Part shown: positions 41,282-50,541 of the stretch, piece by piece | Layout of the letters: each line of letters begins with the position of its first letter | Numbering within the stretch: the stretch's first letter is position 1 | From: Natronosporangium hydrolyticum | GTDB taxonomy: Bacteria; Actinomycetota; Actinomycetes; Mycobacteriales; Micromonosporaceae | Assembly: GCF_016925615.1 (NCBI RefSeq) | Contig: NZ_CP070499.1 | Span: 1,364,001-1,428,000 of the forward strand | Length of the DNA: 64,000 nt | Direction: 5' to 3' | Position numbers and translations under genes: made by a program | Notes under the pieces: model-generated | Seen by the model: the letters and a program-made list of their open reading frames with translations, nothing else | What the model was told of the DNA's origin: nothing | The model's database searches: none

Positions 41282-43036
41282 ATGCGCAGCCACGTTCCGA
41301 TGCGTGGACGAACCGGCGTTCGGCGCCGGCTACTGGCGGTGGGAGCCGCCAGCGGCCTCGTCGTCGCCGGGTTGACCGCTGGCACCACCCACGCCAGCGC
41401 CAACCCGGGGTTCGCGCCAGCGAACGTAGACCCCGAGGTCTACGCCGCACTGGAGACCGACGAGGTAACGGAATTCTTCGTCTACCTGACCGAGTCCGCG
41501 GATCTCTCCGCGGCTCGTACCATCGACAACAAGGTAGACAAGGCTAGCTACGTCTACGACGAGCTAACCACAGTGGCCGAACGCAGCCAGGTCGACGTGC
41601 GGGCCACGCTCGACGCCGCAGAGGCACCGTATACGAGCTTCTGGATCGCCAACACCCTGCTGGTGACCGGGGATCGGGAGCTACTGACCGAGTTGTCCGA
41701 GCACCCGGACGTGGCGCGGATCGAGCCGCACCGCGACTTCGCACTGATCGAACCGGTGGCGATCGAAGCGGACACCGAAGCCGCGATCAACCAGGTCGAG
41801 TGGGGCGTAGCGAACATCAACGCCGACCAGGTGTGGGCCGACGGGATCACCGGTGAGGGGGTGGTCGTGGCCAGCATCGACACCGGAGCCCAGTACGACC
41901 ACCCGGCGCTGGTCGACCAGTACCGCGGCACCGCCACCGGCAGCCACGACTACAACTGGTTCGACCCGGCCGGCATGTGTACGCCCGGGGTGCCGTGTGA
42001 CAACAACGGCCACGGCTCCCACGTCACCGGCACCATGGTCGGTGACGACGGGGGCAGCAACCAGATCGGGGTGGCGCCGGGGGCACAGTGGATCGCTGCC
42101 AAGGGTTGTGAATCCAGCTCCTGCTCGAGCGCTTCGCTGCTCGCCTCCGGGCAGTGGATGGTGGCGCCGACCGACGTCGACGGGAACAATCCGGACCCGT
42201 CGATGGCCCCCGACATTGTCAACAACTCCTGGGGCGGCGGTCGCGGTGACACCTGGTACCAGGCGACCATCGACGCCTGGATCAGCGCCGGTATCTTCCC
42301 CATGTTCGCCGCCGGCAACGCTGGTCCAGCCTGCAACACCGCGAACTCCCCTGGCGACAACATCCCGGCGTACGCGATCGGCGCCCACGATGTCAACAAC
42401 AGCATCGCCAGCTTCTCCAGCCGGGGCGCCTCCGGTATGGACAGCAGTGTGGTTAAGCCGAACGCCTCGGCCCCCGGGGTGAGCGTCCGCAGCGCGGTGC
42501 CGACCAACGGCTACTCCAGCCTCAGCGGTACCTCGATGGCGAGCCCGCACGCGGCCGGGCTGGTCGCGTTGGTGTGGTCGGCCGCGCCCGACCTGCACGG
42601 GGACATCGACGGTACCCGGGAGGTCCTGGACACCACCGCCCAGAGCACCGCGAACAGTCAGTGCGGCGGCACCGATGACAACAACAACGTGTTCGGTCAG
42701 GGCCGGCTCGACGCGCTCGCCGCGGTGACCGCCGCGACCGGTGGCGACCCGGGTGACCCCGGTGACCCGGGCGACCCCGGTGACCCACCGTCGCTGGAGG
42801 CACAGTTCAGCCACTCCTGCGGCGGATTCCTGATCATCTGGTGGTGTTCCTTCGACGCGAGCGCGTCCACTGGCGACATCACCAGCTACAGCTGGGACTT
42901 CGGGGACGGCGGCACCGGTGCCGGGCAGTCCACAACGAGGTTCTACAGCTCTGCGGGTACCTACAGTGTGACGCTGACGGTGGCCAACGCCGATGGTGAG
43001 AGCGACTCGCTCACCCAGTCGGTGCCGGTGCCGTAG
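41282..43036 (+). CDS. Secreted subtilisin-family (S8) protease with PKD domain
   Basis: A 584-residue preproenzyme. The signal peptide spans about residues 1-40 (two basic clusters, then LLAVGAASGLVVAGLTAG). An inhibitor-I9-like propeptide follows to about 165. The catalytic domain has Asp200 (ASIDTGAQYD), His244 (NNGHGSHVTGT), oxyanion Asn346 (AAGNAGP) and Ser418 (LSGTSMASPHAAG). A linker of five GDP repeats leads to a PKD domain (YSWDFGDGGTG, GTYSVTLTV). GAGGAGGGG precedes ATG 41282. PKD domains often bind polysaccharide or protein, so a role in extracellular protein degradation is likely. Confidence 0.93.
   Translation: MRSHVPMRGRTGVRRRLLAVGAASGLVVAGLTAGTTHASANPGFAPANVDPEVYAALETDEVTEFFVYLTESADLSAARTIDNKVDKASYVYDELTTVAERSQVDVRATLDAAEAPYTSFWIANTLLVTGDRELLTELSEHPDVARIEPHRDFALIEPVAIEADTEAAINQVEWGVANINADQVWADGITGEGVVVASIDTGAQYDHPALVDQYRGTATGSHDYNWFDPAGMCTPGVPCDNNGHGSHVTGTMVGDDGGSNQIGVAPGAQWIAAKGCESSSCSSASLLASGQWMVAPTDVDGNNPDPSMAPDIVNNSWGGGRGDTWYQATIDAWISAGIFPMFAAGNAGPACNTANSPGDNIPAYAIGAHDVNNSIASFSSRGASGMDSSVVKPNASAPGVSVRSAVPTNGYSSLSGTSMASPHAAGLVALVWSAAPDLHGDIDGTREVLDTTAQSTANSQCGGTDDNNNVFGQGRLDALAAVTAATGGDPGDPGDPGDPGDPPSLEAQFSHSCGGFLIIWWCSFDASASTGDITSYSWDFGDGGTGAGQSTTRFYSSAGTYSVTLTVANADGESDSLTQSVPVP
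42743..42787. repeat. 9-bp coding tandem repeat, five copies
   Basis: Five units of GGYGACCCN encode the Gly-Asp-Pro linker between the protease and PKD domains. Expansion or contraction would change only linker length. Confidence 0.85.
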
Positions 43037-43063
43037 CCCGGCATACCGTACCGCGGGCCGGGC
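43036..43063. terminator. Hairpin between convergent genes
   Basis: GCCCGGC (43036-43042) pairs with GCCGGGC (43057-43063) across a 14-nt loop, filling the gap between the protease and the LuxR-family regulator stops. Stem strength is moderate. Confidence 0.45.
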
Positions 43064-43064
43064 G

Positions 43065-45938
43065 CTATCCGTCAGCGTCCGGCCCGCTCTCGGTGAGCGT
43101 CCGCCGGGAGGGCAGGCCGAGCTTGCGGAGGACCCGGGCCACGTGCGCCTCCACCGTCCGCGGTGACAGGAACAGCGCCTCGGCCACCTCACGATTAGTC
43201 AATCCACTACGGACAAGGCGGACCACCTCCTCCTCCCGGGGGGAGAGCTGGCCGCCGTACCCGCGGCGGCCGCGGCGGTGGGGCAGCCGGCCGCCGAGGC
43301 TTCGCAACAGCTGCCGACAGCGGCCGAGGTCCCAGCTCGCCCGCAGCGACTCGAACCGGCGCACCGCCTCAGCGAGCGGGGCATCGCCGTCCGCCCCCAG
43401 CGCCACGAGACACCGGCCCTGCGCCTCGTAGGCGAGCGCCGCCGCGTACGGTCGGGGGAGCGCGTCGTACCCGCGGGCAGCCTCCGCGTGCTGTTGCGCG
43501 GCGGTCGCCAGCTCGCCGGCGGCCTCGGCGGCTAGCGCCCGGCCGGCGAGTAGCGCCACGTCCGCCAGCGGCGTCTCCCGGCCAGCGAGCCCCTCGGCCA
43601 CCTCCGCCAGTAGCTTCTCGGCCGCCCGGTGGCCGTTGCCGGCCCGGGCGACGACGGTTACCGCGATGGGCAGCAGCTCCGCCGCCCAGCACCAGGCCCC
43701 TTTGTCCCGTACCAGCGCCAGGCCCCGGCTGATCTGGTGGTAACCCCGCCGCCAATCACCCTCGACGGTGGCCAGCCGGGCCAGCCCGCCGTGGCCCGCC
43801 ACCGCGACCGGGATCGAACCGGCGCACTGTCCGAGATGGTCGCGGGCGGCGCGCAGGTCGCCGGTGGCCATGGCGAGACTGCCCAGCACCAGCCTCGCCT
43901 CGGCGGCGACCGCGGGAACGTCGGCGTTCTCCGCCGCTACCTGGCGGGCACGGGCCGAGAGCCCTTCCCACTGCCCGGTCGCCAGGTCGTGCATCAGGGC
44001 GGTGCCGGTCAGGGCGCAGCCGAGGTAGCTGCCGGGCGAGTCGGTCACCAACCGGCCGGCGGCGTCCAGCAGCATGTGCGCGTCGGCGTACCGCCCGACG
44101 CAGACCGCGGCCCAAGCACCGTTGACATAGAGCAGCGGCTGCGCCTCAGCGTCGAGCAGGCGCCAGCCGGCCGGGTCGCCGGTGGAGATCAGCGCCGCGG
44201 CCCGGTTGGCGACCACTACCGCGGTCACGTCCGAGTCGCTAGCGTGCGCTGCGGTCTCGCCGGCCCGGGCCAACCACCGCAGATGGTCCGGAAGCTGCTG
44301 CCGGTCGGTCAGGTACGGGGCGCCGAGGCTCGCCATCGCCCGGGCCGCCAACTCGGGACGGTGGCTGAGTTCGTCGACCGCCTGCTCCAGCTCGGCCCGG
44401 CCCGCCTCGGTCTGCCGTACCTGATTGCGGAGCAGCACCCCAAGGTAGAGCCGGAGTTCGCCGCGGGCTGCGGTGGGGAGGTCGGCCTCGGCGAGGGTGT
44501 GGCGGAGGATAGTGATGGCTTCGCTGTGGTTCAGCCCGGTCAGCGCCGCCTGCCCGAGCTTGAGCGCGATCCGTACCCGGGCGTCGAGGTCCAGGTCGGC
44601 CCGGGCCACCACCTCCTGCAGCAATTGCGCGGCGGTCTCATCGTCGCCGAGGTCGATCGCCTGGTCGGCGGCGGCCTCGGCGTAGTGTTGCCACTCGGTG
44701 TGCAGGCCGGCGTGCCGACAATGATGGGCCAGTTGCCCGAGCGGGCGCGGATCCAGATTCATCAGGGCGGCGACGGCGCGGCGGTGCAGCGCGCGTCGCG
44801 TCGGCTCGGAGAGTGAATCGTGGACCGCCTGGCGGGCGAGGCCGTGCCGGAAGCCGTACCGATCACCCGGGCCCGGGCCCAGGAGCCCGCGGCCGATCAG
44901 CTCCGCGAGCGCGGCGGGGCAGTGACGGGCGGTGACGCCGGCTACCCGGCACAGGGTGCCCTCGGTCGCCGGGTTGGTCAAGATGGCCGCGGCGTACAGC
45001 AGCCGCCGGGCGGAGCGGCTGAGCCGGCTCGACCGCTCCAGCAGGGCGTCGCGCAGCGCCGTGGGGACGGTCAGCGCATCCGGTAGCGGCACCAGCGCTG
45101 GATCGGTGGCTCGCCGTTGCCGGTCCCGGAGTAGCCCGAGCGACTCCTCGACCGCGAGCGGTAGCCCCATGGTCTGGGCGTGCAGGTACTCGGCGAACCC
45201 GCCAGTGGGGGCGGGATAGTCGACGGCGGCGACGAGTTCGGCGACCTGGTCGACGGTGAGCGGCGTGAGGGCTAGCCGCAGCGGGGAGCAGGCCGCGGGG
45301 AGCACGATGGTGGGGGCGTCGGGGTCGGCCAGGTCTTCGCGGCGGTAGCTCAGCACCAGTCGTAGGTGCTCCGGCAGCCGGTCGGCGAGGAACCGCAGTA
45401 GCTCTCGGGTGCCGCTGTCGAGCCAGTGCAGGTCATCAAGGACCAGCACCGCCGGCCCCAGGCCGGCGAGCAGATCGCGCAGACCGCGGAAGACCCGGTG
45501 CCGCTCCTGCCGTCGGTCGCCGAGCGGCGCCAGCGGCGGCGGGAGCCGATCGGCCAGTTCGGGCAGCAACGGCCGGAGCGCCCCGGTGACGGGCGAGAGC
45601 GGCGTCGACTCCGGCAGGTATCTGCCCGCGTCGGCCAGCGCCTCGATGACCGGGCCGAACGGGAGCGGCTCGCGCAGCGGGCTGCACTGGCCGGTGAGCA
45701 CGGCGGTGCCGCGCAGCTCCGGTTCGGCGAGCCATTCCTTGATCAGTCGGGTCTTGCCTACCCCGGCCTCGCCCTCGATGAGCACGACTGCGGGTGGCTG
45801 GCGGGCGGCTTTCCGGAGCTCCGCGAGCTGTGGTTCGCGCCCGACCAGCACCGGCGAGACCAGCCGGGTGGGCGGGGCGTGGGCAGGTCCCGTTGGCCGA
45901 GGCCAGAGTGGCGTAGGGGAATCGCTTATGAGCGGCAT
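43065..45938 (-). CDS. Large ATP-binding LuxR (LAL/MalT-like) regulator
   Basis: A 957-residue regulator. The N-terminal AAA-type ATPase has Walker A GEAGVGKTR and Walker B AVLVLDDLHWLD. A long middle part is Ala/Leu-rich helical, TPR-like. The C-terminus is a LuxR helix-turn-helix (LSPREEEVVRLVRSGLTNREVAEALFLSPRTVEAHVARV). ATG 45938 is chosen because GGGAGG lies four bases upstream; the frame extends to 45983. LAL proteins activate antibiotic or carbon-use genes. Neighbours are the protease (convergent) and the SpoIIM-like gene. Targets unknown. Confidence 0.92.
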   Translation of the reverse strand: MPLISDSPTPLWPRPTGPAHAPPTRLVSPVLVGREPQLAELRKAARQPPAVVLIEGEAGVGKTRLIKEWLAEPELRGTAVLTGQCSPLREPLPFGPVIEALADAGRYLPESTPLSPVTGALRPLLPELADRLPPPLAPLGDRRQERHRVFRGLRDLLAGLGPAVLVLDDLHWLDSGTRELLRFLADRLPEHLRLVLSYRREDLADPDAPTIVLPAACSPLRLALTPLTVDQVAELVAAVDYPAPTGGFAEYLHAQTMGLPLAVEESLGLLRDRQRRATDPALVPLPDALTVPTALRDALLERSSRLSRSARRLLYAAAILTNPATEGTLCRVAGVTARHCPAALAELIGRGLLGPGPGDRYGFRHGLARQAVHDSLSEPTRRALHRRAVAALMNLDPRPLGQLAHHCRHAGLHTEWQHYAEAAADQAIDLGDDETAAQLLQEVVARADLDLDARVRIALKLGQAALTGLNHSEAITILRHTLAEADLPTAARGELRLYLGVLLRNQVRQTEAGRAELEQAVDELSHRPELAARAMASLGAPYLTDRQQLPDHLRWLARAGETAAHASDSDVTAVVVANRAAALISTGDPAGWRLLDAEAQPLLYVNGAWAAVCVGRYADAHMLLDAAGRLVTDSPGSYLGCALTGTALMHDLATGQWEGLSARARQVAAENADVPAVAAEARLVLGSLAMATGDLRAARDHLGQCAGSIPVAVAGHGGLARLATVEGDWRRGYHQISRGLALVRDKGAWCWAAELLPIAVTVVARAGNGHRAAEKLLAEVAEGLAGRETPLADVALLAGRALAAEAAGELATAAQQHAEAARGYDALPRPYAAALAYEAQGRCLVALGADGDAPLAEAVRRFESLRASWDLGRCRQLLRSLGGRLPHRRGRRGYGGQLSPREEEVVRLVRSGLTNREVAEALFLSPRTVEAHVARVLRKLGLPSRRTLTESGPDADG

Positions 45939-46145
45939 CGGCCCTCCCACCAGGGTTGCGAGACATGTCCGTACTGCCGGCAATGCCGGCTCCCCCGTGG
46001 TCGGTCGCCAGCTTAACGGTTGCTCACCATGGTCGGTTTAGTCAAGCCGCATCGGCCGAACAGATAGGTTGCCCGGATATGTCCCGGCTCTGCCTGGGCC
46101 GGTGTGGGGCGATGTGCCGCTGGGGCGACGACCGCGACACAGTGG

Positions 46146-47141
46146 TCAGCTGCTCGCGGGGACGGCGGCGGGCCGGTCGAACCGGTCTACGTCGCTGCTC
46201 GCCCCGCCCCGGACCGCCGCCGCCCCGAACCACCAGACGTAGGCCACGAATCCGAGCCACACCAGCGTCCCGATCGCCAACCGCAGCTCGATCGGCCACG
46301 GCGCCGGCGTTATGAACGCCTCCACCAAGGCGCTGACGAACAGCACCGGCACCAACCCCAGCGCCACCGCCATCCCGGCCCGGCCACGGGCGCCCACCGC
46401 CTCGGTCCGGCTCCAGTCGGCGCCAGGGGCGATCCAGGCCCAGCCGATCCGCAGCCCCACCCCGGCGGCGATGAAGATGGCGGTGAGCTCCAGCAGCCCG
46501 TGGATCAGCAACAGTTGGAAGAACAGGTCGCCGCGGCCACTACCGAGCATCGCGCCGCCGACCAGCCCGAGGTTCTCGGCGTTATACCAGAGCAGCAGCA
46601 ACACCGGGAAGATCAGGATGCCGCCGGCCAGACAGATCGCGGCTAGGTACGCGTTGTTGGTCCACACCCCGACTGTGAAATTCTGCGGTTGGTAGGTGCT
46701 GTAGTAATCCTCGAACCGGTGATCCACCAGCTCCTGCAGCGCCGGGGCGGCGAAGAAGCGGCCCGGATCGGCGGCGACGGTCGCCATCCGGACCCCACTG
46801 AGCGCCACGAACGCCGCCGCCACGCCGAGCGACCAGCGGGCGGTCCGGAAGACCTCACCCGGAAAGGTCACCAGGAAGAACCTGGCGACATCGGCCGGCG
46901 CCAGCCGCCGTGTCGGGGTCAACGCCGCCCGGGACGCGAAGACCAGCTGCGACAGCCGCGCCACCACCGCCGGATCCGGTGCCTGGCTGCGCACCGTGGA
47001 CAGGTGGGTGGCGGCCCGGTGATGCAGCGCCACCAGCTCGTCGATCTCGGCCGGGGTCAACCGGCGGCGGGGCTTGCGCGTCAGCTGCTGCAGCCGGCGC
47101 CACTCGCCGCTGTGAGCGGTGACGAAGGCGTCCAGGTCCAC
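46146..47141 (-). CDS. SpoIIM/DUF95-family membrane protein
   Basis: A 331-residue membrane protein. A cytoplasmic N-terminal region (residues 1-85) precedes about six helices (SLGVAAAFVALSGV, AYLAAICLAGGILIFPVLLLLW, LLIHGLLELTAIFIAAGVGLRIGWAWIAPG and others); the HGLLEL motif is typical of stage II sporulation protein M-like proteins. GTG 47141 has GGGAGGAG upstream, while the longer form from 47240 is poorly supported. It is divergent from the RDD gene, as in the conserved actinobacterial MoxR locus. Role in this organism unknown. Confidence 0.85.
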   Translation of the reverse strand: MDLDAFVTAHSGEWRRLQQLTRKPRRRLTPAEIDELVALHHRAATHLSTVRSQAPDPAVVARLSQLVFASRAALTPTRRLAPADVARFFLVTFPGEVFRTARWSLGVAAAFVALSGVRMATVAADPGRFFAAPALQELVDHRFEDYYSTYQPQNFTVGVWTNNAYLAAICLAGGILIFPVLLLLWYNAENLGLVGGAMLGSGRGDLFFQLLLIHGLLELTAIFIAAGVGLRIGWAWIAPGADWSRTEAVGARGRAGMAVALGLVPVLFVSALVEAFITPAPWPIELRLAIGTLVWLGFVAYVWWFGAAAVRGGASSDVDRFDRPAAVPASS

Positions 47142-47257
47142 CCGGTCTCCTCCCGGTCCCGCGGCACGGTAGCGACCGGCCGGCGATGGTGCGCGCCCCA
47201 GCAGGGTACCGATGCGAGACAATGGCCGCGAGAGCGTCACGGCGGGAGGGGGCGGCG

Positions 47258-48145
47258 GTGTCGGTGATGACCGGGGACGCAGTCGCGATGGAGATCCGGG
47301 TCGCCCGACCCGCCTCCCGGGCCCTCGCGCTCCTGGTCGACCTGTTCGCGCAGGTGTTGCTGTGGCTGACGCTGCAGCTGCTGGGCGTCTTCGTGCTGCT
47401 GCTGCTGGCTAGCCTGGGGTTGGCCGAGTGGCCGCTCTGGCAGGCGATGGCGATCGTGATCACGGTGGTGGTCTTCGTCGGTTACCCCACCGCCATGCTC
47501 ACGCTCACCCGTGGGCGGACCCTCGGCAAGCTCGCGCTGGGGCTCCGGGTGGTACGCGACGACGGCGGACCGGTGGGTTTCCGGCACAGCTTCACCCGGA
47601 CCCTGGTCGGGGTGGCGGTGGAGTTCCCCGCGGTGGTGCTGCCGTTCGGCGGTTGGATCCTCAGCGTGCTGTTGATGACCACGCATCCGCGCAGTAAACG
47701 GCTCGGCGACCACGCCGCCGGGACCTTCGTGATCCACGAGCGAACTCCCCCCACCGGGCAATGGCTGCCGGCGATGCCGCCCCGGATGGCGATCTGGGCC
47801 GCCACCCTGGACCTCTCCCGGGTCGACGACGAGTTGGCGCTCACGGTGCGGCACTTTCTGGGCCGGACGCGGTCGCTCGCCGAGCCGGCCCGCAGCCGGT
47901 TGGGCGAGCAGTTGGCGCGGGAGATCGCCCAGGCGACCAGCCCGCCGCCGCCGGCCGGCACGGCCGGCTGGGAGTATTTGGCGGCGGTGCACGCGGAGCG
48001 GCACGACCGCGCCATGCGGCGAGTCCGGGGCGTGCCGGGAGCCGGTCACCCGGTCTGGTCGGAGCTGCTGGCGGTTACCGCCCCACCCCGCCCGCCGAGC
48101 CCTACCAGCCCGAACCCGGCTGGTCAGGCGCCCGCGGCGCGCTGA
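47258..48145 (+). CDS. RDD-family membrane protein
   Basis: A 295-residue protein with an N-terminal RDD domain: RPASRALALLVDLFAQVLLWL with the Arg-Asp pair, and the TRGRTLGKLALGLRVVRDDG loop, over three or four helices. The C-terminal half is soluble and Pro-rich at its end. GTG 47258 is near GGGAGG. It is divergent from the SpoIIM-like gene. Its end overlaps the convergent DUF6232 gene by 22 bp. RDD proteins may transport ions or small solutes; function here is unknown. Confidence 0.85.
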   Translation: MSVMTGDAVAMEIRVARPASRALALLVDLFAQVLLWLTLQLLGVFVLLLLASLGLAEWPLWQAMAIVITVVVFVGYPTAMLTLTRGRTLGKLALGLRVVRDDGGPVGFRHSFTRTLVGVAVEFPAVVLPFGGWILSVLLMTTHPRSKRLGDHAAGTFVIHERTPPTGQWLPAMPPRMAIWAATLDLSRVDDELALTVRHFLGRTRSLAEPARSRLGEQLAREIAQATSPPPPAGTAGWEYLAAVHAERHDRAMRRVRGVPGAGHPVWSELLAVTAPPRPPSPTSPNPAGQAPAAR

Positions 48146-48576
48146 ACTGCCCGGTAGATCCGGCCGAACCGGGCCGCGTCCCGGGTCTCCAACAGCCGCA
48201 CCGCCACCCCGTTGTGCTCCACCCACAGCTCATGCCGGTAGAGGCCCCGGTCGAATGAGTCGTCCAGCTTGCTCAGCACCGGGTCCCACAGTGGCCCGAT
48301 GCCCAGCACGCCGAGCAGCACCGACGCGGCGGCGATCGTGATCCGGGTGCCGAACGAGACGTCGAGCGTGAAGGCGGCCACGAACCCGAGCAGGGCGCCG
48401 ATCAGCGGCAGCACGTAGGTGAGGCTCCAGCCGCCCCGGCCGACGATCTCCCGCCACGACCGCTGGTCCCGCTCGAACCACACCCGCCGTACCTGGTCGA
48501 GCCGGTAGCGCCGGCCGTCCACTTCGATGGCGGTGGAGGTCACCTGGACAGCCGGGTCCTGGTAGTAAACGATCAT
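48124..48576 (-). CDS. DUF6232-family membrane protein
   Basis: A 150-residue protein. The N-terminus MIVYYQDPAVQVTSTAIEVDGRRYRLDQVRRVWFER is a beta-rich domain, followed by two helices (LTYVLPLIGALLGFVAAFTLDV, ITIAAASVLLGVLGIG) and a C-terminal ELWVEHNGVAVRLLET strand pair. This matches the DUF6232 pattern known from actinobacteria. It overlaps the end of the convergent RDD gene. No function is assigned to the family. Confidence 0.7.
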   Translation of the reverse strand: MIVYYQDPAVQVTSTAIEVDGRRYRLDQVRRVWFERDQRSWREIVGRGGWSLTYVLPLIGALLGFVAAFTLDVSFGTRITIAAASVLLGVLGIGPLWDPVLSKLDDSFDRGLYRHELWVEHNGVAVRLLETRDAARFGRIYRAVQRAAGA

Positions 48577-48680
48577 GAGGTAGCGAGAAGAGGAGGCATG
48601 ACCCGAAACAGCCTAACGGTCGCTGATCAGCTGTCGCATAGGCTGTCCGGACGCCACATTCACGATCTGAGGAGGCGAGC

Positions 48681-49454
48681 GTGAGCGACCCCGTACGGCT
48701 GGAGATCCACGACGGCATCGGCACCATCCGGTTGGCCCGGCCACCGATGAACGCCCTGAACACCGAGGTCCAGGAAGGCATCCGAGCGGCCGCGGCGCAG
48801 GCCACGGCGTCGCCGGAGGTCGCCGCCGTGGTGGTGTACGGCGGCGAGAAGGTCTTCGCCGCCGGCGCCGACATCAAGGAGATGGCCGACATGTCGTACG
48901 CGGCGATGTCCGCCCGGGCCGGGGCCCTCTCCAGCGCCTTCGATGCCGTGGCCCGGATCCCGAAGCCGGTGGTGGCGGCGGTGACCGGGTTCGCGCTCGG
49001 CGGCGGCTGCGAGCTTGCGCTGGCCTGCGACTGGCGGGTGGTCGCCGACGACGCCAAGCTGGGCCAGCCGGAGATCAAGCTGGGGGTGATCCCGGGCGCC
49101 GGCGGCACCCAGCGGCTGGCCCGGCTGGTCGGCCCGGCCCGCGCCAAAGAGCTGATCTTCTCCGGTCGGATGGTCGAGTCGGACGAGGCGTTGGCGATCG
49201 GGCTCGCCGACCGGGCAGCGCCGGCCGGCGAGGTCTACGAGCAGGCGGTCGCCATGGTCCGGCCGTACGTCGGCGGCCCGGCGCAGGCGCTGCGGGCGGC
49301 GAAGCTGGCGATCGACGGTGGCCTGTCGATGGATCTCGCCGCCGGGCTGGCCTGGGAGAGCCAGCTCTTCGCCGGCCTGTTCGCGACCGCGGACAAGCGT
49401 GAAGGGATGGCGGCGTTCGTCGAGAAGCGGCCACCCCACTTCACCGGGGAGTAG
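48681..49454 (+). CDS. Enoyl-CoA hydratase/isomerase family protein
   Basis: A 257-residue crotonase-fold enzyme. The oxyanion loops are FAAGADIKEMADM and GFALGGGCELALACD, with catalytic glutamates in GGCEL and QPEIKLGVIPGAGGTQRL. Both glutamates required for hydration are present, so a genuine hydratase activity is likely. GTG 48681 follows GAGGAGG. It is probably part of fatty acid beta-oxidation. It is convergent with and overlaps (14 bp) the DUF559 gene. Confidence 0.93.
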   Translation: MSDPVRLEIHDGIGTIRLARPPMNALNTEVQEGIRAAAAQATASPEVAAVVVYGGEKVFAAGADIKEMADMSYAAMSARAGALSSAFDAVARIPKPVVAAVTGFALGGGCELALACDWRVVADDAKLGQPEIKLGVIPGAGGTQRLARLVGPARAKELIFSGRMVESDEALAIGLADRAAPAGEVYEQAVAMVRPYVGGPAQALRAAKLAIDGGLSMDLAAGLAWESQLFAGLFATADKREGMAAFVEKRPPHFTGE

Positions 49455-50406
49455 CCTCCCACCCGGCCGCCGCGAGCGCCCGAGCGATCTGTTCGGCGAC
49501 CTCAGCCGGACGGTGCCGGATCTGGTACGCCGAGAAGCGGAGAATCCGATCGCCGCGGACCCAGACGTCATTCTGGCGGCGCATGTCCGCCTCCCAGTGG
49601 CGTACCTCAAGATGATGCGCACCGTCCACTTCGACCTGCAGGGCCCACCGGGGCCAGTACGCGTCCAGAAACCGGAGCCGGCCGGACTGGTCCCGGCGGC
49701 GTTGCTGCCGTTCCGGCAGCGGCAGCCGGTAACGTCGACACAGCCGGACCAGGTCGATCTCGGCCAGCGACTCCGAGCCGCCCGCCAGATCGCCGATCGT
49801 CTCCACGGCCAGCGCCCGCCGCTTGGAGCGGGGCAGCTCGGAGAGCACCGCCTGGACCTCGGCGAGGGTGACCCGACGCTGCTGAAACGCCGACGCGAGC
49901 ACCACCCGGCCTTCGTCTGAGGTTCGGGCCCAGGCGACGGCGTCCGCCACCGCCCTCGGCAGGCTTGTCCGGGTCGGTCGGCCCCGTTGCAGATGCGCGG
50001 CTGGCAGCAGCGTGGTGCGGTGGACCGCCACGCCGGCCATGTCCGGCGGCAGCCGGGGGAGGGTGGTCGCCCGCCGTCGCTGAGCCGGAATTAGCACATG
50101 GATCGGGTCGTTCCGGAGTCCTCGGACGCCACCTTCGGTCGCGGCAGTGGCTCCCGCCAGCACCGCCCCCGGCCCTGCCGCTAGGACGGCAGCCCAGAGC
50201 TGCTGTGGCCGGGTGAGGTCGCCGTTGCTGGTCAGCAGGATGCCCCGGGCGAGGCTGCGCCAGCGGCCACTGCTTACCCGCCCCCGAACCCGGCCGGGGG
50301 AGAGGTGGCGAACCGCTTGGGCGTGCGTGAGCACTCCAGACTGCTCAAAGATGAGCCATTCGAGTTCGCCGGCTTCCGGCCCCGGTATCCGCCAGTGATT
50401 GGCCAC
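49441..50406 (-). CDS. DUF559 endonuclease-like protein with AbiEi-type N-terminus
   Basis: A 321-residue protein. Residues about 10-70 resemble a winged-helix of the AbiEi antitoxin type (SGVLTHAQAVRHLSPGRVRGRVSSGRWRSLARGILL). The C-terminal ~120 residues match DUF559, a Vsr-like endonuclease fold (WALQVEVDGAHHLEVRHWEADMRRQNDVWVRGDRILRFSA), with a core E-x-D-G pattern. Such proteins are common in actinobacteria; no AbiEii-type toxin gene lies next to it, so a classical toxin-antitoxin pair is not seen. Function unknown. Confidence 0.78.
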   Translation of the reverse strand: MANHWRIPGPEAGELEWLIFEQSGVLTHAQAVRHLSPGRVRGRVSSGRWRSLARGILLTSNGDLTRPQQLWAAVLAAGPGAVLAGATAATEGGVRGLRNDPIHVLIPAQRRRATTLPRLPPDMAGVAVHRTTLLPAAHLQRGRPTRTSLPRAVADAVAWARTSDEGRVVLASAFQQRRVTLAEVQAVLSELPRSKRRALAVETIGDLAGGSESLAEIDLVRLCRRYRLPLPERQQRRRDQSGRLRFLDAYWPRWALQVEVDGAHHLEVRHWEADMRRQNDVWVRGDRILRFSAYQIRHRPAEVAEQIARALAAAGWEATPR

Positions 50407-50441
50407 CTACCGAGTGTCCGGGATGCCCGCCACCCCACTGG

Positions 50442-50488
50442 GATCTTGGAGACTTGTTGTTCATATAGAACGACAACTCTCCAAGATC
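50442..50488. repeat. REP-like intergenic palindrome
   Basis: Two 21-bp arms (50442-50462 and 50468-50488; 19 of 21 positions complementary) enclose the 5-nt loop ATATA. The sequence begins GATCTTGGAGA and ends TCTCCAAGATC. It lies between the divergent DUF559 and TPP-enzyme genes. I recall similar hairpins as repeated elements in Micromonosporaceae genomes, but could not check this. Confidence 0.75.
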
Positions 50489-50541
50489 TCCACGGCGGGC
50501 TTCGCCGGCTCCACCCTCCGGTGACCGGGTAGGCTGCGCGG

